Part shown: positions 18,599 through 27,914 of the stretch, in pieces
How the letters are laid out: the number at the start of each line of letters is the position of its first letter
Numbering within the stretch: the stretch's first letter is position 1
From: Ktedonobacterales bacterium
Lineage (GTDB): Bacteria; Chloroflexota; Ktedonobacteria; Ktedonobacterales; Ktedonobacteraceae
Direction: 5' to 3'
Assembly (NCBI GenBank): GCA_027451525.1
Contig: DAIDJF010000013.1
Location: 1 to 64,000 of the forward strand
DNA: 64,000 nt
The notes under the pieces: generated by a model
What the model saw: only the letters and a program-made list of their open reading frames with translations
Told to the model about the DNA's origin: nothing
The model's database searches: none
Program-made: the position numbers and the translations under genes

Positions 18599-18939
18599 TG
18601 CACAAAACTCCCAATATATCAACAGTTCATGCTTGCTGACCTGAGAGATCCGTCTCCTGTGATCTCTCATGCATTTGGCATCCCACATGTCCACCGATTA
18701 ACCGATCAAGAATGTACCATGATTGTACATGCACTCTCTATCCTCGTCAATACCCTTTCCCCGGCTGGCAGATCAGCATGCGCTGTGCCTCTGTGTTGCG
18801 GTATTATCTGGAAGAGGCCGATGGAACAAGATCTATCCGGCACATTGTATCATAGATAACACGTATATGCACGTTTTTATGCCCCAAAATATCTACTTGT
18901 GCATAATACGATGCCCCAGATGCCACACTCACCGCTGGC
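18599..18939. other. intergenic region upstream of rpmE
   Basis: 341 bases between rpmE and the upstream kinase-like gene on the same strand. Only a short GTACCATGATTGTAC near-palindrome (about 18714-18728) stands out; no gene is seen. It should contain the rpmE promoter. Confidence 0.4.
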
Positions 18940-20289
18940 TTAAAATAAGACATTGTTCTTGCCCGCACCCTGTACAGGTTCCATGAACAAACCCAGACGC
19001 TCATGCATGGCTGGCCTGCTTGGAAGAAGATTGGGAAACGTATAGTGCGCGAATACGAAAAAAGCGACCACCGCCGAGGCAAGAAAAATAATTAAAAGGA
19101 AGATACTTAACAAGATCACAAATTTTTTACGTGTCTTCTTCTCTGTAGCTGTGCTTGTTTCTTGTTGAATGATCGTTGCCGTTGCCTCGCTGGTCGCGCC
19201 GGCGTCCGTCATGCTGTTCTCTCTACCATTAGAAGGAGGAATTTCCATCTTTATAGAATTGCTTATATCAGGCGTTGAAGCGGGCACAGAGGTATGTTGG
19301 GGGAGAGAGAGGACCGGAGTGGTCGGACGCTCGGCGGTGGTCGCGATAGCGGCTTGAATCTCTTCCGTAATCTGCGCTGTCATGCTAAGGCGTTGAGGCA
19401 AGGGAATGTTCAAGGCGCGCGCGAGTGCAACCGTCAGAGCGGTCGCGCTGGTGAAACGTTGCTCAGGATCTTTAGAGAGGCACTGCATGATGATATCACT
19501 GAGCTGAGATGGGATATTGGGATTGATCCGTGTTGGCACAAGCGGGGTCGCGCTTACATGTTGCGTGAGGAGGGCAATGGGACGATTGCCTTGAAATGGG
19601 AAAACACCCGTATACATAAGGTAGAGGAGAATGCCTAGCGCGTAAATATCGCCCGATTGGTCTCCCGCCTCGCCTTTCGCCTGTTCTGGTGACATATAGA
19701 GCATTGTATCAATCGAGCGGCGTGCTAATGTGTTGTTCGTATAGCCGAGCAGTTGCGCCAGCCCAAAATCGGTCAAAATTGGTTCAGCCTCGCCATGTAT
19801 GGCCGCATGTTGGTGGCTTAAGAGAATATTGGTAGGCTTTAAGTTCCCATGAATGATATTGTGTTGATGAGCATAGTCAAGAGCCAGTCCGATGCCAGTG
19901 AAGAAGCGCACGATGTCTGCACTGGGAGGGAGCGCACCTGTACGTGTGAGCGTGCGTATATAGTCGCCCAGTGTCTGTCCCTCAATATGCTCCGAGACAA
20001 TATAGGCAAGTGTGCTGCGCGCCTGCCCAATTGGCCGTGCGGGCAGCATGTAGGCATCCCGCACTTGCGCGATATTCGGATGATGCAGCGATGAGACCAG
20101 CTCGGCGACACGCATAAAACGGCTTTCGTAATCATGTGCCTGATGAATTTGCGTAAGGAGTAATTTGATCGCGACGATGTGATGCTGCTGTGTATCATAT
20201 GCTTTCCATACCTCTGAAATACTGCCCTGCCCCAAACGTTCCCATAGTTCATATTTACCAATGCGCTGGACCCCGATAGTTGTGCTCAC
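18940..20289 (-). CDS. membrane-anchored Ser/Thr protein kinase-like protein (possible pseudokinase)
   Basis: An N-terminal eukaryotic-type kinase domain (about residues 10-275) is followed by a Thr/Pro linker, one membrane segment near residue 400 (ILLSIFLLIIFLASAVVAFF) and a short outer tail. It has a Gly-rich loop (LGQGSISEVWKAYD), the Lys of VAIKLL and the DFG motif (LTDFGLAQ). MSPEQAKGEAGDQSGD is also present. The catalytic loop reads HGNLKPTNI instead of HRDLKPxN, so the catalytic Asp is Asn. Activity is therefore doubtful; a sensing or scaffold role is possible. Confidence 0.88.
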   Translation of the reverse strand: MSTTIGVQRIGKYELWERLGQGSISEVWKAYDTQQHHIVAIKLLLTQIHQAHDYESRFMRVAELVSSLHHPNIAQVRDAYMLPARPIGQARSTLAYIVSEHIEGQTLGDYIRTLTRTGALPPSADIVRFFTGIGLALDYAHQHNIIHGNLKPTNILLSHQHAAIHGEAEPILTDFGLAQLLGYTNNTLARRSIDTMLYMSPEQAKGEAGDQSGDIYALGILLYLMYTGVFPFQGNRPIALLTQHVSATPLVPTRINPNIPSQLSDIIMQCLSKDPEQRFTSATALTVALARALNIPLPQRLSMTAQITEEIQAAIATTAERPTTPVLSLPQHTSVPASTPDISNSIKMEIPPSNGRENSMTDAGATSEATATIIQQETSTATEKKTRKKFVILLSIFLLIIFLASAVVAFFVFAHYTFPNLLPSRPAMHERLGLFMEPVQGAGKNNVLF

Positions 20290-20675
20290 ATTTCACCTCT
20301 TCACTAAAATATTGTGATGATCTTCCACCATCTCTTGCCGCATATGCTGTTATTTTATTTCTACATGGTAATTAGCTGGATATCTACCATGTTAGCAAGT
20401 GAAAAAAAGCAATGGTGATGCAGAGGGGAATCATGTGCTAACCTTTGGCGCAACACCATTACAGGCGTATTGTAATCGCTTGTCTGTCCCCTGTCTATCT
20501 TCTTGGGAATAATATACTACTATTAATATAGAAGAGATTTCTAATATTTCCTAATATTTATCGATAAAAGCAATTTTAATAGATGGGTAGCTGCAAGGAA
20601 TGCCTTTAAAACATGTGGTATACTGGGGCATAATTGTCTGGCACGTGGGAACGTGCGTCATATAGAGGATACAAG
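20290..20675. other. divergent intergenic region kinase / purB
   Basis: 386 AT-rich bases with no gene. A TATACT hexamer at 20619-20624 is a candidate -10 box for purB, but the matching -35 is weak. Confidence 0.4.
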
Positions 20676-21986
20676 ATGATAGAACGCTATTCTTTGCCAG
20701 AGATGGCTGCCATCTGGTCAGCCGCTCATAAAACGGATGCATGGCTTCGTGTAGAATTGCTCGTATGTGAAGGATGGGCGCGTGAAGGGGTGATTCCACA
20801 GGATGCGATAGAGAAAATTCGGCAGGCACGCTACAACATGCAGCGTATGCAGGAAATAGAGCAGGAAACTCACCATGATGTGATTTCGTTTTTGCGCTCA
20901 ATTCAGGAGCAACTAGGGCCAGAGGGACGCTTCATTCACCTGGGCCTGACCTCTTCCGATGTATTGGATACCGGGCTGGCGGCGCAGATGAAAGAGGCGG
21001 GTGTGTTGCTCAGTCAGGCATTGACAGAACTCACACAGGTGGTAGGGCAGGTGGCGGTACAGCATAAATACACGCTGATGGCTGGCAGAACGCATGGTAT
21101 TCATGCGGAGCCAATCACCTTTGGCTTGAAGATGGCCTTATGGTTTGATGAACTGCGGCGCCATCAGCAACGTCTGGCCGCAGCGTTGGAACAGGTGACA
21201 GTGGGTAAAATTTCTGGCGCGGTAGGGACACATGCAACCATTCCGCCGCAGATTGAAGAGTTTGTGTGTGAGCAGATGGGGTTGGGTGTGGCACCCGTGT
21301 CGAGTCAGATTGTTCAGCGTGATCGCCACGCGCATTTTATGACCACATTAGCCTTGATTGCATCTTCGCTGGAGAAGATGGCGCAGGAGATTCGCCATTT
21401 ACAGCGCACTGAATTGAGCGAGGCGTTTGAACCATTTGGGTCGGGGCAACAGGGATCATCGGCGATGCCCCATAAGCGCAACCCTGAATTGTGTGAGCGT
21501 GTCTGTGGTCTGGCGCGTGTGTTGCGTGGTTTTGCCGTAACCGCGATGGAGAATGTGGCTCTCTGGCACGAGCGTGATATCAGTCATTCCTCGACCGAGC
21601 GCATTATTCTTCCTGATGGATGTACATTGCTGCATTATATGCTGCACATCTTTACTAGAGTCATGCGCGGTTTACAGGTTGATAGTGAGCGTATGCTTGC
21701 AAATCTGAACATGACGGGTGGTCTTGTCTTCTCGCAGCGCATCTTGCTGGCCCTGATTGATAAGGGTGTTGGGCGACAGGAGGCGTACAAGATGGTGCAG
21801 CGCAACGCGAAGCAGGTCTGGAGTATGGCAAGTGCGGGTGCCGTTCAAGGGCCAGCCTTGTTGGAGGCATTGAGTAAAGATGAAGAGGTGACACACTACC
21901 TCAGCAGTGACGAGTTACAGGAATTGACGAGTACGGACTACTATATCAAGTATATTGATACGGCATTTCAGCGCGTCGGCCTGTAG
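20676..21986 (+). CDS. purB: adenylosuccinate lyase
   Basis: Catalyses two steps of purine synthesis: SAICAR to AICAR plus fumarate, and adenylosuccinate to AMP plus fumarate. The fumarase/aspartase-superfamily signature GSSAMPHKRNPE (about residues 263-274) carries the flexible-loop Ser. HLGLTSSDVLDTGLA and AGRTHGIHAEP provide the other conserved active-site segments. The ATG at 20676 is preceded by AGAGGAT; the start at 20634 lacks support. Length of 436 residues is typical. It stands alone, followed by a repeat element rather than another gene. Confidence 0.97.
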   Translation: MIERYSLPEMAAIWSAAHKTDAWLRVELLVCEGWAREGVIPQDAIEKIRQARYNMQRMQEIEQETHHDVISFLRSIQEQLGPEGRFIHLGLTSSDVLDTGLAAQMKEAGVLLSQALTELTQVVGQVAVQHKYTLMAGRTHGIHAEPITFGLKMALWFDELRRHQQRLAAALEQVTVGKISGAVGTHATIPPQIEEFVCEQMGLGVAPVSSQIVQRDRHAHFMTTLALIASSLEKMAQEIRHLQRTELSEAFEPFGSGQQGSSAMPHKRNPELCERVCGLARVLRGFAVTAMENVALWHERDISHSSTERIILPDGCTLLHYMLHIFTRVMRGLQVDSERMLANLNMTGGLVFSQRILLALIDKGVGRQEAYKMVQRNAKQVWSMASAGAVQGPALLEALSKDEEVTHYLSSDELQELTSTDYYIKYIDTAFQRVGL

Positions 21987-22007
21987 TCGGCCTGTAGATT
22001 GCTCTGT

Positions 22008-22128
22008 CTATGCGTCATTCTGAATGTTTAGAAACTTCTTGCTTGCAGGAGTCTCTGGGATAACGTTGCTAGTGTTTGCGATGTTGCGCAGTCTGGCGTG
22101 TGCCTCAAGCATTCAGGGTGACGCATAG
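22008..22128. repeat. MITE-like inverted-repeat element downstream of purB
   Basis: Ends CTATGCGTCATTCTGAATG (22008-22026) and its near-complement at 22110-22128 match at 17 of 19 positions and enclose ~83 bases. The GTCATTCT end motif recurs at 26938-27053. It is likely a small non-autonomous repeat of intergenic regions. Confidence 0.55.
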
Positions 22129-22291
22129 CTTTGTCTGCACGGATGGATGAGATTGAGGTTGAGATCGAGATTTAATATTGCTTGAGGATATTTTGTTTTG
22201 CTGGGCATATGGTATAATGGGGGCAACACCCTATTTTTAGACATGGCATCCTGGATACTGTCGTACACTGTAGCATACAAGAGGATAAAGC

Positions 22292-22798
22292 GTGAACAAC
22301 GAAGAACGCCACCGTATTGCTGTTTATCCGGGCAGTTTTGACCCGTTGACCAATGGACATTTGGATATTGCACGCCGGGCCGCCCATTTATTTGATACCT
22401 TGATTATAGCGGTTGTCTATGAGCGTCCCGCCAAAAACTTGCTCTTTTCAGTGGAAGAGCGTGTCGCCCTCTGGCGAGAAGTTATCGAAGCGGAGAATAT
22501 GACCAATGTGCGGGTTGAACATTTTGCCACACTTCTGGTAGACTATGTACGGTCTGTACAGGGGAATGTCATTGTCAAAGGTTTGCGTTCGCCCAACGAC
22601 TTTGAAGCGGAGTTCCAGCAAGGGTTAATGAACCGCAAACTGGCTCCTGAGATTGAAACTGTCTGCCTGCTAACAAACCTGGAGCAACTCTTTATCAGCT
22701 CATCGCTCTTAAAAGAGGTTGTACGCCTGGGTGGGGATGTCACCGATATGCTTCCGCCAAGCGTGATGAAAGCGTTACAGCGGAAATATGGCATATAA
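22292..22798 (+). CDS. coaD: phosphopantetheine adenylyltransferase
   Basis: Transfers AMP from ATP to 4'-phosphopantetheine, the penultimate step of coenzyme A synthesis. The nucleotidyltransferase motif PGSFDPLTNGHLDI (about residues 11-24, with the T/HxGH signature) and the C-terminal FISSSLLKEV segment (ISSTxxR region) identify it. The 168-residue length is normal. GTG start at 22292 with AAGAGGA upstream. A TATAAT hexamer lies at 22213-22218. It heads the run coaD, coiled-coil protein, DUF177, rpmF. Confidence 0.96.
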   Translation: MNNEERHRIAVYPGSFDPLTNGHLDIARRAAHLFDTLIIAVVYERPAKNLLFSVEERVALWREVIEAENMTNVRVEHFATLLVDYVRSVQGNVIVKGLRSPNDFEAEFQQGLMNRKLAPEIETVCLLTNLEQLFISSSLLKEVVRLGGDVTDMLPPSVMKALQRKYGI

Positions 22799-22879
22799 GT
22801 GCGTTACGACTATAACGGGTTGTCTGATGGGGAGGAGATGCGCCAGGAAAGAACAAGCAGAAGAGAGGAATAACGAGTA

Positions 22880-23527
22880 ATGGATATCCTCTACCTTGTA
22901 GATCGCCTGGAGAATCTCATTGCCAGTAGCCGTAGAATGCCTTTAATGAACCAGATTCTCATCAAGGAGAACGAGATACTCCTGCTGATCGAGCAGATGC
23001 GAGCATCTATTCCTGAAGAGGTGAAGCAGGCGCGGCGTATTGTGCAGGAGAAAGAGCGCGTATTAACACAGGCGCAAAGCGAGGCGGCGGCGATTCTTGC
23101 CCGTGCGCGTGAAGAGTCAGAGCGTGCGATTCACCGTGAGGGGCTGTTGCGCGCCGCTGAGGAGCGTTCGCAAGAGTTAATTCGACAGGCCAATGAGCGT
23201 GCAAATGCCCTGGTACGGCAGGCTGAGGCGCATTGCGATACGCTCAAATCCGATGCAGATTCCTATGTGGGGGAGACGCTCATTAGCTTGCGTGACCATC
23301 TCACCAGCATTGAGAGCGAGGTCAGTCGTACCATTTTGAGCATTGAGCGTGGACTCGATAGCCTGAATTATGAGCAAGAGCCTCTGGAAGAGGATGGACA
23401 AGCAGTAGAGGAAATGGAAGAGATGGATGAGATGGGTGATGAAGAGGAGGATGTTCCTATGGCTCGGCATGTTCCCCGACGCGCCTCCTTAGCGCGCGAT
23501 ACGCTTGGTGGCCCCAGTATTTCTTAG
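22880..23527 (+). CDS. coiled-coil protein (F-type ATPase b-subunit/DivIVA-like)
   Basis: A 215-residue, highly charged, Ala/Glu/Arg-rich protein predicted to be almost wholly helical. Heptad-like sequence runs from about residue 50 to 165 (KERVLTQAQSEAAAILARAR, RQANERANALVRQAEAH). The C-terminus is very acidic (EEMEEMDEMGDEEED). Proteins like this beside coaD are often annotated as ATP synthase b-like or DivIVA-like, but there is no N-terminal membrane segment here. A cell-envelope or division scaffold role is only inferred. Confidence 0.75.
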   Translation: MDILYLVDRLENLIASSRRMPLMNQILIKENEILLLIEQMRASIPEEVKQARRIVQEKERVLTQAQSEAAAILARAREESERAIHREGLLRAAEERSQELIRQANERANALVRQAEAHCDTLKSDADSYVGETLISLRDHLTSIESEVSRTILSIERGLDSLNYEQEPLEEDGQAVEEMEEMDEMGDEEEDVPMARHVPRRASLARDTLGGPSIS

Positions 23528-23673
23528 CATAAGTACGCTCCACCACTTGACACCCTGCTCCTGCTTGTCTATAATGAGCAAGCGCCAGAAAAGCATGAAG
23601 GGACAGTTCGTGTTACGTCGCGGTCTATTTCACACGTACCAGGAAGTACCTTGTGCTGAAAGGAAATATACAA

Positions 23674-24240
23674 ATGATTTTTAATGTGGCGCAACTCTTG
23701 AAAGCTACGGTTGGCACCTCAATCGAAGAGAATTTTGAAGAAGAGGGTGTGCAACTTGATCATGATTTGAAGGTTCTAGGCCCAATTACGGGCCATGTGC
23801 GTATGCGGCGTACAAACCAGTGTATCCTGGCGGATGGCTGGGTAGAACTGACGGTAGAGCTTTCATGCACGCGCTGTCTGCGCGATTTTGAGCATTTTAT
23901 GCATGTGCCGTTTGAAGAGCGGTACTATCCGACGGTGGATATTCTGACCGGGCTGGCTGCACCAGAGGCGGATGATGAGGACGATGTGTTTTACATCGAC
24001 GACCACCATCATCTGGATTTGACCGAAGCGATCCGGCAGAACGTCTTATTGGCGATCCCGATGGTGACACTCTGTAAAGAAGAGTGTGCGGGTCTTTGTT
24101 CGCGTTGCGGACATGATCTTAACCTCGGCCCGTGTGATTGCCCGCCAGAGGTTGACGAGCGGTTCAGTGTTCTCAGCTCATTGCTGGGCAATGAGCTGTC
24201 AGAAGCTCAGAATACCCAGGCAAACCACAAGCAGCTATAA
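23674..24240 (+). CDS. DUF177 domain protein (YceD family)
   Basis: About 188 residues. Conserved features are ELSCTRCLRDFEH and, near the C-terminus, two Cys pairs (CKEECAGLCSRCGHDLN) that probably bind zinc, followed by the conserved GPCDCPPEVDERF. This family is nearly always encoded upstream of rpmF and is linked to 23S rRNA accumulation and ribosome assembly; that context is present here. The ATG at 23674 follows AAAGGA at 9 bases; the upstream GTG (23653) is less likely. Confidence 0.9.
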   Translation: MIFNVAQLLKATVGTSIEENFEEEGVQLDHDLKVLGPITGHVRMRRTNQCILADGWVELTVELSCTRCLRDFEHFMHVPFEERYYPTVDILTGLAAPEADDEDDVFYIDDHHHLDLTEAIRQNVLLAIPMVTLCKEECAGLCSRCGHDLNLGPCDCPPEVDERFSVLSSLLGNELSEAQNTQANHKQL

Positions 24241-24312
24241 AAAGACGACACAGAAGAAGGTGTAGGCCTGCGCATCGCTCAGGCGACCCTTGACGAAAGA
24301 GGAGCATACCCG

Positions 24313-24501
24313 ATGGGAGCATTACCAAAACAGCGTGTCTCGCGCGCACGGCAGGGCGAGCGACGCGCGCATCATCATCTTGACCTGCCTCAGTTAGTTG
24401 CCTGTCCGCAGTGTAAGAAGCCACGCCTCTCGCACCATGCCTGCCCCAACTGTGGCACATATCGCGGGCGTCAGGTCTTCTTGCCCAGAGAAAAGAAGTA
24501 A
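24313..24501 (+). CDS. rpmF: 50S ribosomal protein L32
   Basis: A 62-residue protein of the large subunit. It starts MGALPKQRVSRARQGERR and has a CPQC...CPNC zinc-ribbon, followed by the conserved GTYRGRQVF. It lies 72 bases after the DUF177 gene, the classic bacterial pairing. A GAAAGAGGAG ribosome binding site precedes the ATG. Confidence 0.97.
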   Translation: MGALPKQRVSRARQGERRAHHHLDLPQLVACPQCKKPRLSHHACPNCGTYRGRQVFLPREKK

Positions 24502-24642
24502 TCGTTTGCATCTGGTGGCGCATTACAGGGATTAATACCTTTTGCATCTGCCTGTATCTGCTATGTCTGTAGTATGATGTTTGGCATGAGGCGTGTATGT
24601 GTATTCCTGTAACGCCACCAATTTTATTAAAGAGTGATTTTT

Positions 24643-25671
24643 ATGACGACACAGGCACAGGTAGCCTTTCTTTTTCCTGGACAGGGCAGTCAAAGCGTAG
24701 GCATGGGTGCTGATGTTTACGAGGCATCGCCAGCCGCGCGTCATGTATTTGAAAGTGTCGATGACGCACTTGGTTTCTCTTTAAGTTCGCTCTGTTTTCA
24801 GGGACCAGATGATGTCTTGCGCGAAACTATCAACGCGCAACCTGCGATTGTTACCGTAAGCCTCGCGTATCTAGCTGCATTTCAGGCAGCCCTCTCGCCA
24901 AACAGTTCATCCTGGACCGCTCCCCTCCTTCCCTCGTATACTGCTGGTCATAGCGTGGGCGAGTATGCCGCGCTGGTAGCGGCGGGAGCCTTGAGCCTTA
25001 AAGATGCCGCCCAGTTGGTGCGCGAGCGTGGACGCTTGATGCATCAGGAAGGCGGAAGTTGTCCTGGGAGCATGGCGGCAGTAATTGGGTTAGATGCGGA
25101 CGCCTTGCAAGAGGTTTGCCAGGAGGCCACACGACGCGCGCTAGCGGAACTGCATGTCCCGGCAGATGGGACAGCGCATCCTGGCATGGGACGGGTTGCA
25201 GTGGCAAACTATAATGCTCCTGGTCAGATCGTGATCTCCGGTGAGCAACATGCCCTGGCCCTGGCATCCGAGCTGGCGAAGGCACGTGGAGCTAAACGGG
25301 TGATCCCGCTGGCAGTCAGTGCCGCGTTCCACTCACCCGTGATGGAACCAGCGGCGCGTGGGTTGACGCAGGCTCTTGAAAATACATCCATTCAGTCAGC
25401 CAGAATTCCGGTAATTGGGAATATTCACGCGGCCCCGCTTACTACTGCGCAGGAGATACGTGGTGAACTAGCGCAGCAGGTCGCTGCATCAGTGCAGTGG
25501 ATTCGTACCATCGAGTATCTGGCGCAGGCGGGTGTGACGCTCTATATCGAGATTGGCCCAGGACAGGCTCTTGTCGGGATGGTGAAACGCATTGTAAAGG
25601 GAGCCACAACGCTCAATATAGGAAATCTGGCGGAGTTAGAGAAGGCCGTTGACTATATTCGTGCAATGTGA
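24643..25671 (+). CDS. fabD: malonyl-CoA:ACP transacylase
   Basis: Loads malonyl groups onto acyl carrier protein for fatty-acid synthesis. The N-terminal FPGQGSQSVGMG, the nucleophile elbow GHSVGEYAALVAAG (Ser about residue 103) and the His of AAFHSPVMEPA are all present, as is the C-terminal EIGPGQALVGMVKR. The 342-residue length is slightly above the usual ~310 because of a short insert around residue 175. The ATG at 24643 is chosen over the upstream in-frame GTG. acpP lies 1 kb downstream, but plsX, fabH and fabG are absent from this locus. Confidence 0.95.
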   Translation: MTTQAQVAFLFPGQGSQSVGMGADVYEASPAARHVFESVDDALGFSLSSLCFQGPDDVLRETINAQPAIVTVSLAYLAAFQAALSPNSSSWTAPLLPSYTAGHSVGEYAALVAAGALSLKDAAQLVRERGRLMHQEGGSCPGSMAAVIGLDADALQEVCQEATRRALAELHVPADGTAHPGMGRVAVANYNAPGQIVISGEQHALALASELAKARGAKRVIPLAVSAAFHSPVMEPAARGLTQALENTSIQSARIPVIGNIHAAPLTTAQEIRGELAQQVAASVQWIRTIEYLAQAGVTLYIEIGPGQALVGMVKRIVKGATTLNIGNLAELEKAVDYIRAM

Positions 25672-25799
25672 AAGCGCCATAGCATATAATTGGGAAACAT
25701 GCATCGACGTACACTCTTTTAGGCGTAACAGAGTAAGAACTATCTCATTGTTCTTGTTCTTCATGCGATGTCGTTCATATGACGAAGAGAGGTAAAGGG

Positions 25800-26132
25800 A
25801 TGGCAACAGAAACGCAGGGTGTGGTACGCGTTGCCCGCCAGGTTCTTTCGACAATTGTGATTAATACCGCCTTGCAAATTCCAGGTGTGGCGCGTATGGC
25901 GCGTGGCAGCGACCAATGGACGCGCCTGCTAGGGCGTGAAGTTCCGCCGCAAGGGGTGGCACTGAGCGTCAAGGAAAATGTTGTCTCGATAGACCTCTAT
26001 CTGGTCGTTGCGGCGGGCTGCAATATTGTAGATGTGGGGACTATCGTGCAGGATGAGGTAGCTTCGGCAGTAGAGGAGATGGTGGGTATGCAAGTTCATG
26101 AGGTGAATGTGTATATCCAAGATGTTGCTTAA
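25800..26132 (+). CDS. Asp23/Gls24 family envelope stress protein
   Basis: A 110-residue protein of the Asp23/YloU family. Typical features are the N-terminal VARQVLSTIVINTALQIPGV and the C-terminal DEVASAVEEMVGMQVHEVNVYIQDV. In Firmicutes, relatives sit at the membrane and affect cell-wall stress; a paralogue is commonly found next to nusB, as here. The ATG at 25800 has AGAGGTAAAGGG upstream. Confidence 0.9.
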   Translation: MATETQGVVRVARQVLSTIVINTALQIPGVARMARGSDQWTRLLGREVPPQGVALSVKENVVSIDLYLVVAAGCNIVDVGTIVQDEVASAVEEMVGMQVHEVNVYIQDVA

Positions 26133-26224
26133 CGTGACATATGTACGAGTCAAGCGTTTCTATAGATACGTAGAGATGCACTACAGGATATATAGCTTAT
26201 AGCTAGGAACTATTCGAGGATACC

Positions 26225-26668
26225 ATGCCAGGGATACGCAGACAGGCGCGAATGATCGCACTGCAAACACTCTATGAATATGATACAGCTCTCCATGCTC
26301 CGCTAGAGGTCTTGCAGCGCCATGCCGAAGAACGCCATTTGCAGCCAAAGGTGGTGGAGTATGCCAATGAACTAGTTCTTGGCGTATGTGATCATCTTGT
26401 CGGGATCGATGCCCATATCCAGAGTACCGCTCGTGAGTGGCCGCTCCAGCAGATGGCGCGTATCGACAAGAATATTCTCAGGCTTGCAATTTACGAGATT
26501 CTGTTTAATAATACAGTACCAGCGAAGGCCGCCATTAACGAAGCAGTGGAACTTGCGAAAATTTTCGGCAGCGATACATCTAGCCGTTTTATAAATGGCG
26601 TTCTTGGTACGATATTTAATCGGGCGCATCAACCGCCCATTTCTAAAACCGAAAGTGAGGTGAAATAG
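26225..26668 (+). CDS. nusB: transcription antitermination factor NusB
   Basis: A small helical RNA-binding protein that with NusE (S10) binds boxA RNA in rRNA antitermination complexes. The N-terminal [16 protein letters not shown] and the C-terminal [21 protein letters not shown] plus FINGVLGTI are diagnostic. Length 147 residues is normal. Its stop codon overlaps the GTG start of acpP by one base, so the two are translationally coupled. Confidence 0.96.
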   Translation: MPGIRRQARMIALQTLYEYDTALHAPLEVLQRHAEERHLQPKVVEYANELVLGVCDHLVGIDAHIQSTAREWPLQQMARIDKNILRLAIYEILFNNTVPAKAAINEAVELAKIFGSDTSSRFINGVLGTIFNRAHQPPISKTESEVK

Positions 26669-26913
26669 TGCCAGCTAATCAAGACATTCAATCTCGACTC
26701 AAAAAGATTGTCGTAGACCAGCTTGGTGTAGATGAGAGCGAGGTCGTTCCCAGTGCATCGTTTGTTGAGGACCTCAACGCCGACTCTCTTGACCTGGTTG
26801 AACTGATTATGTCTCTTGAGGAAGAGTTCAAAATCCAAATTTCCGATGAGGACGCGGAAAAAATCACAACGGTGCAAGAAGCAGAGGACTACATCGAAGA
26901 GCACCTGCGCTAG
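26668..26913 (+). CDS. acpP: acyl carrier protein
   Basis: An 81-residue acidic carrier for fatty-acid synthesis intermediates. The phosphopantetheine attachment Ser lies in [12 protein letters not shown] (about residue 38), followed by the recognition helix [19 protein letters not shown] start overlapping the nusB stop (TAGTG). With fabD and coaD close by, this segment covers the carrier, its prosthetic-group precursor and its loading enzyme. Confidence 0.97.
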   Translation: MPANQDIQSRLKKIVVDQLGVDESEVVPSASFVEDLNADSLDLVELIMSLEEEFKIQISDEDAEKITTVQEAEDYIEEHLR

Positions 26914-26937
26914 GTCATTCTGTTTCGCTCATCCTTT

Positions 26938-27053
26938 TTTGTCATTCTCGTAGGCGTGTCTCCTGGCTCAGACCATTAGTGGCGGGCGTTCATATATTTT
27001 GTGTACGTGCCGACTCCCTGGTTGACCCAGGGGACTTCCTCGGAATGACAAAC
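26938..27053. repeat. MITE-like inverted-repeat element after acpP
   Basis: Ends TTTGTCATTCTCG (from 26938) and CGGAATGACAAA (to 27052) are near-complements. The same GTCATTCT...GAATGAC ends bound the element after purB, which suggests a family of small repeats. It may also serve as the acpP terminator. Confidence 0.45.
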
Positions 27054-27189
27054 AATTTTTTATTGCCATTATTTTTTCATCCTTTTTCTTGTCACAAATC
27101 AATCTCCCCGTGCATCTCCATTACTGTAGGTTGGTATTCATGCTGATGGATGCAAACGCGATACCTCTACAAGGCGAAAAGAGTAGCGT

Positions 27190-27894
27190 GTGAACACATT
27201 ACCTGCGGCCCAGGCCGTAGAAGTCCTGATTCGAGAATATTGGAAACTGGTCTTTCACACAATTTATGGCATGACTGGCGATTGGGAAGAGAGTCAAGAT
27301 TTGACGCAAGATACCTTTCACCAGGCACTCAAGTCGATTGATGCCGCGCGTGCCGCCAGTGGCTCCCAGTTTCATCCAAAGGCATGGTTGTTGCGTATCG
27401 CCCTTAATACGGTGCGTATGCAGCAGAGGAGACGTATGCTTTTTCGCTTCATCCCTTTTTCGCATATGCGTGATGGGAAAAGCGAGGAGACAGAAATCCT
27501 CTCTGCTGAGCAACGGCCCTCTGCGGTACAGCCAGGTGGCTATGGTACACCCGATGGGGGTGACCCAGCGGAAATGATTGCCGAACAGGACACCGTACAG
27601 CGTGTATTGGCGCGTTTACCAGAACAGTTGCGCGTCTGTCTTTTACTCTCGATTGTCAGCGGCCTCTCTAATCGCGAGATCGCTGAAATGCTGGATCTCA
27701 ATGAGCCAGCCGTGCGCCAACGCCTGACGCGGGCGCGCAAGCAATTTCAGCAAGTCTATACGCAGGAGAGCGGCGAGGAACTGCACGAACGCAAAACAGA
27801 CGAAAGTGGCCCGCAGCGCGAGAGCACGAACGAGGCCAGAAATTCGCGCCATGCGATTACTCACACGACTTTATTTCAGCCACATGGCATGTAG
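27190..27894 (+). CDS. ECF-type RNA polymerase sigma factor
   Basis: Sigma-70 region 2 is visible as LVFHTIYGMTGDWEESQDLTQDTF split across its two helices, followed by WLLRIALNTVR. Region 4 is LPEQLRVCLLLSIVSGLSNREIAEML split likewise, with the helix-turn-helix LNEPAVRQRLTRARKQ. The linker between them is long (about 60 residues) and a charged tail of ~35 residues follows. A gene for a small membrane protein lies 20 bases downstream and may be its anti-sigma partner. GTG start at 27190. Confidence 0.9.
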   Translation: MNTLPAAQAVEVLIREYWKLVFHTIYGMTGDWEESQDLTQDTFHQALKSIDAARAASGSQFHPKAWLLRIALNTVRMQQRRRMLFRFIPFSHMRDGKSEETEILSAEQRPSAVQPGGYGTPDGGDPAEMIAEQDTVQRVLARLPEQLRVCLLLSIVSGLSNREIAEMLDLNEPAVRQRLTRARKQFQQVYTQESGEELHERKTDESGPQRESTNEARNSRHAITHTTLFQPHGM

Positions 27895-27914
27895 CTCATT
27901 GATGTGGAGATGCA

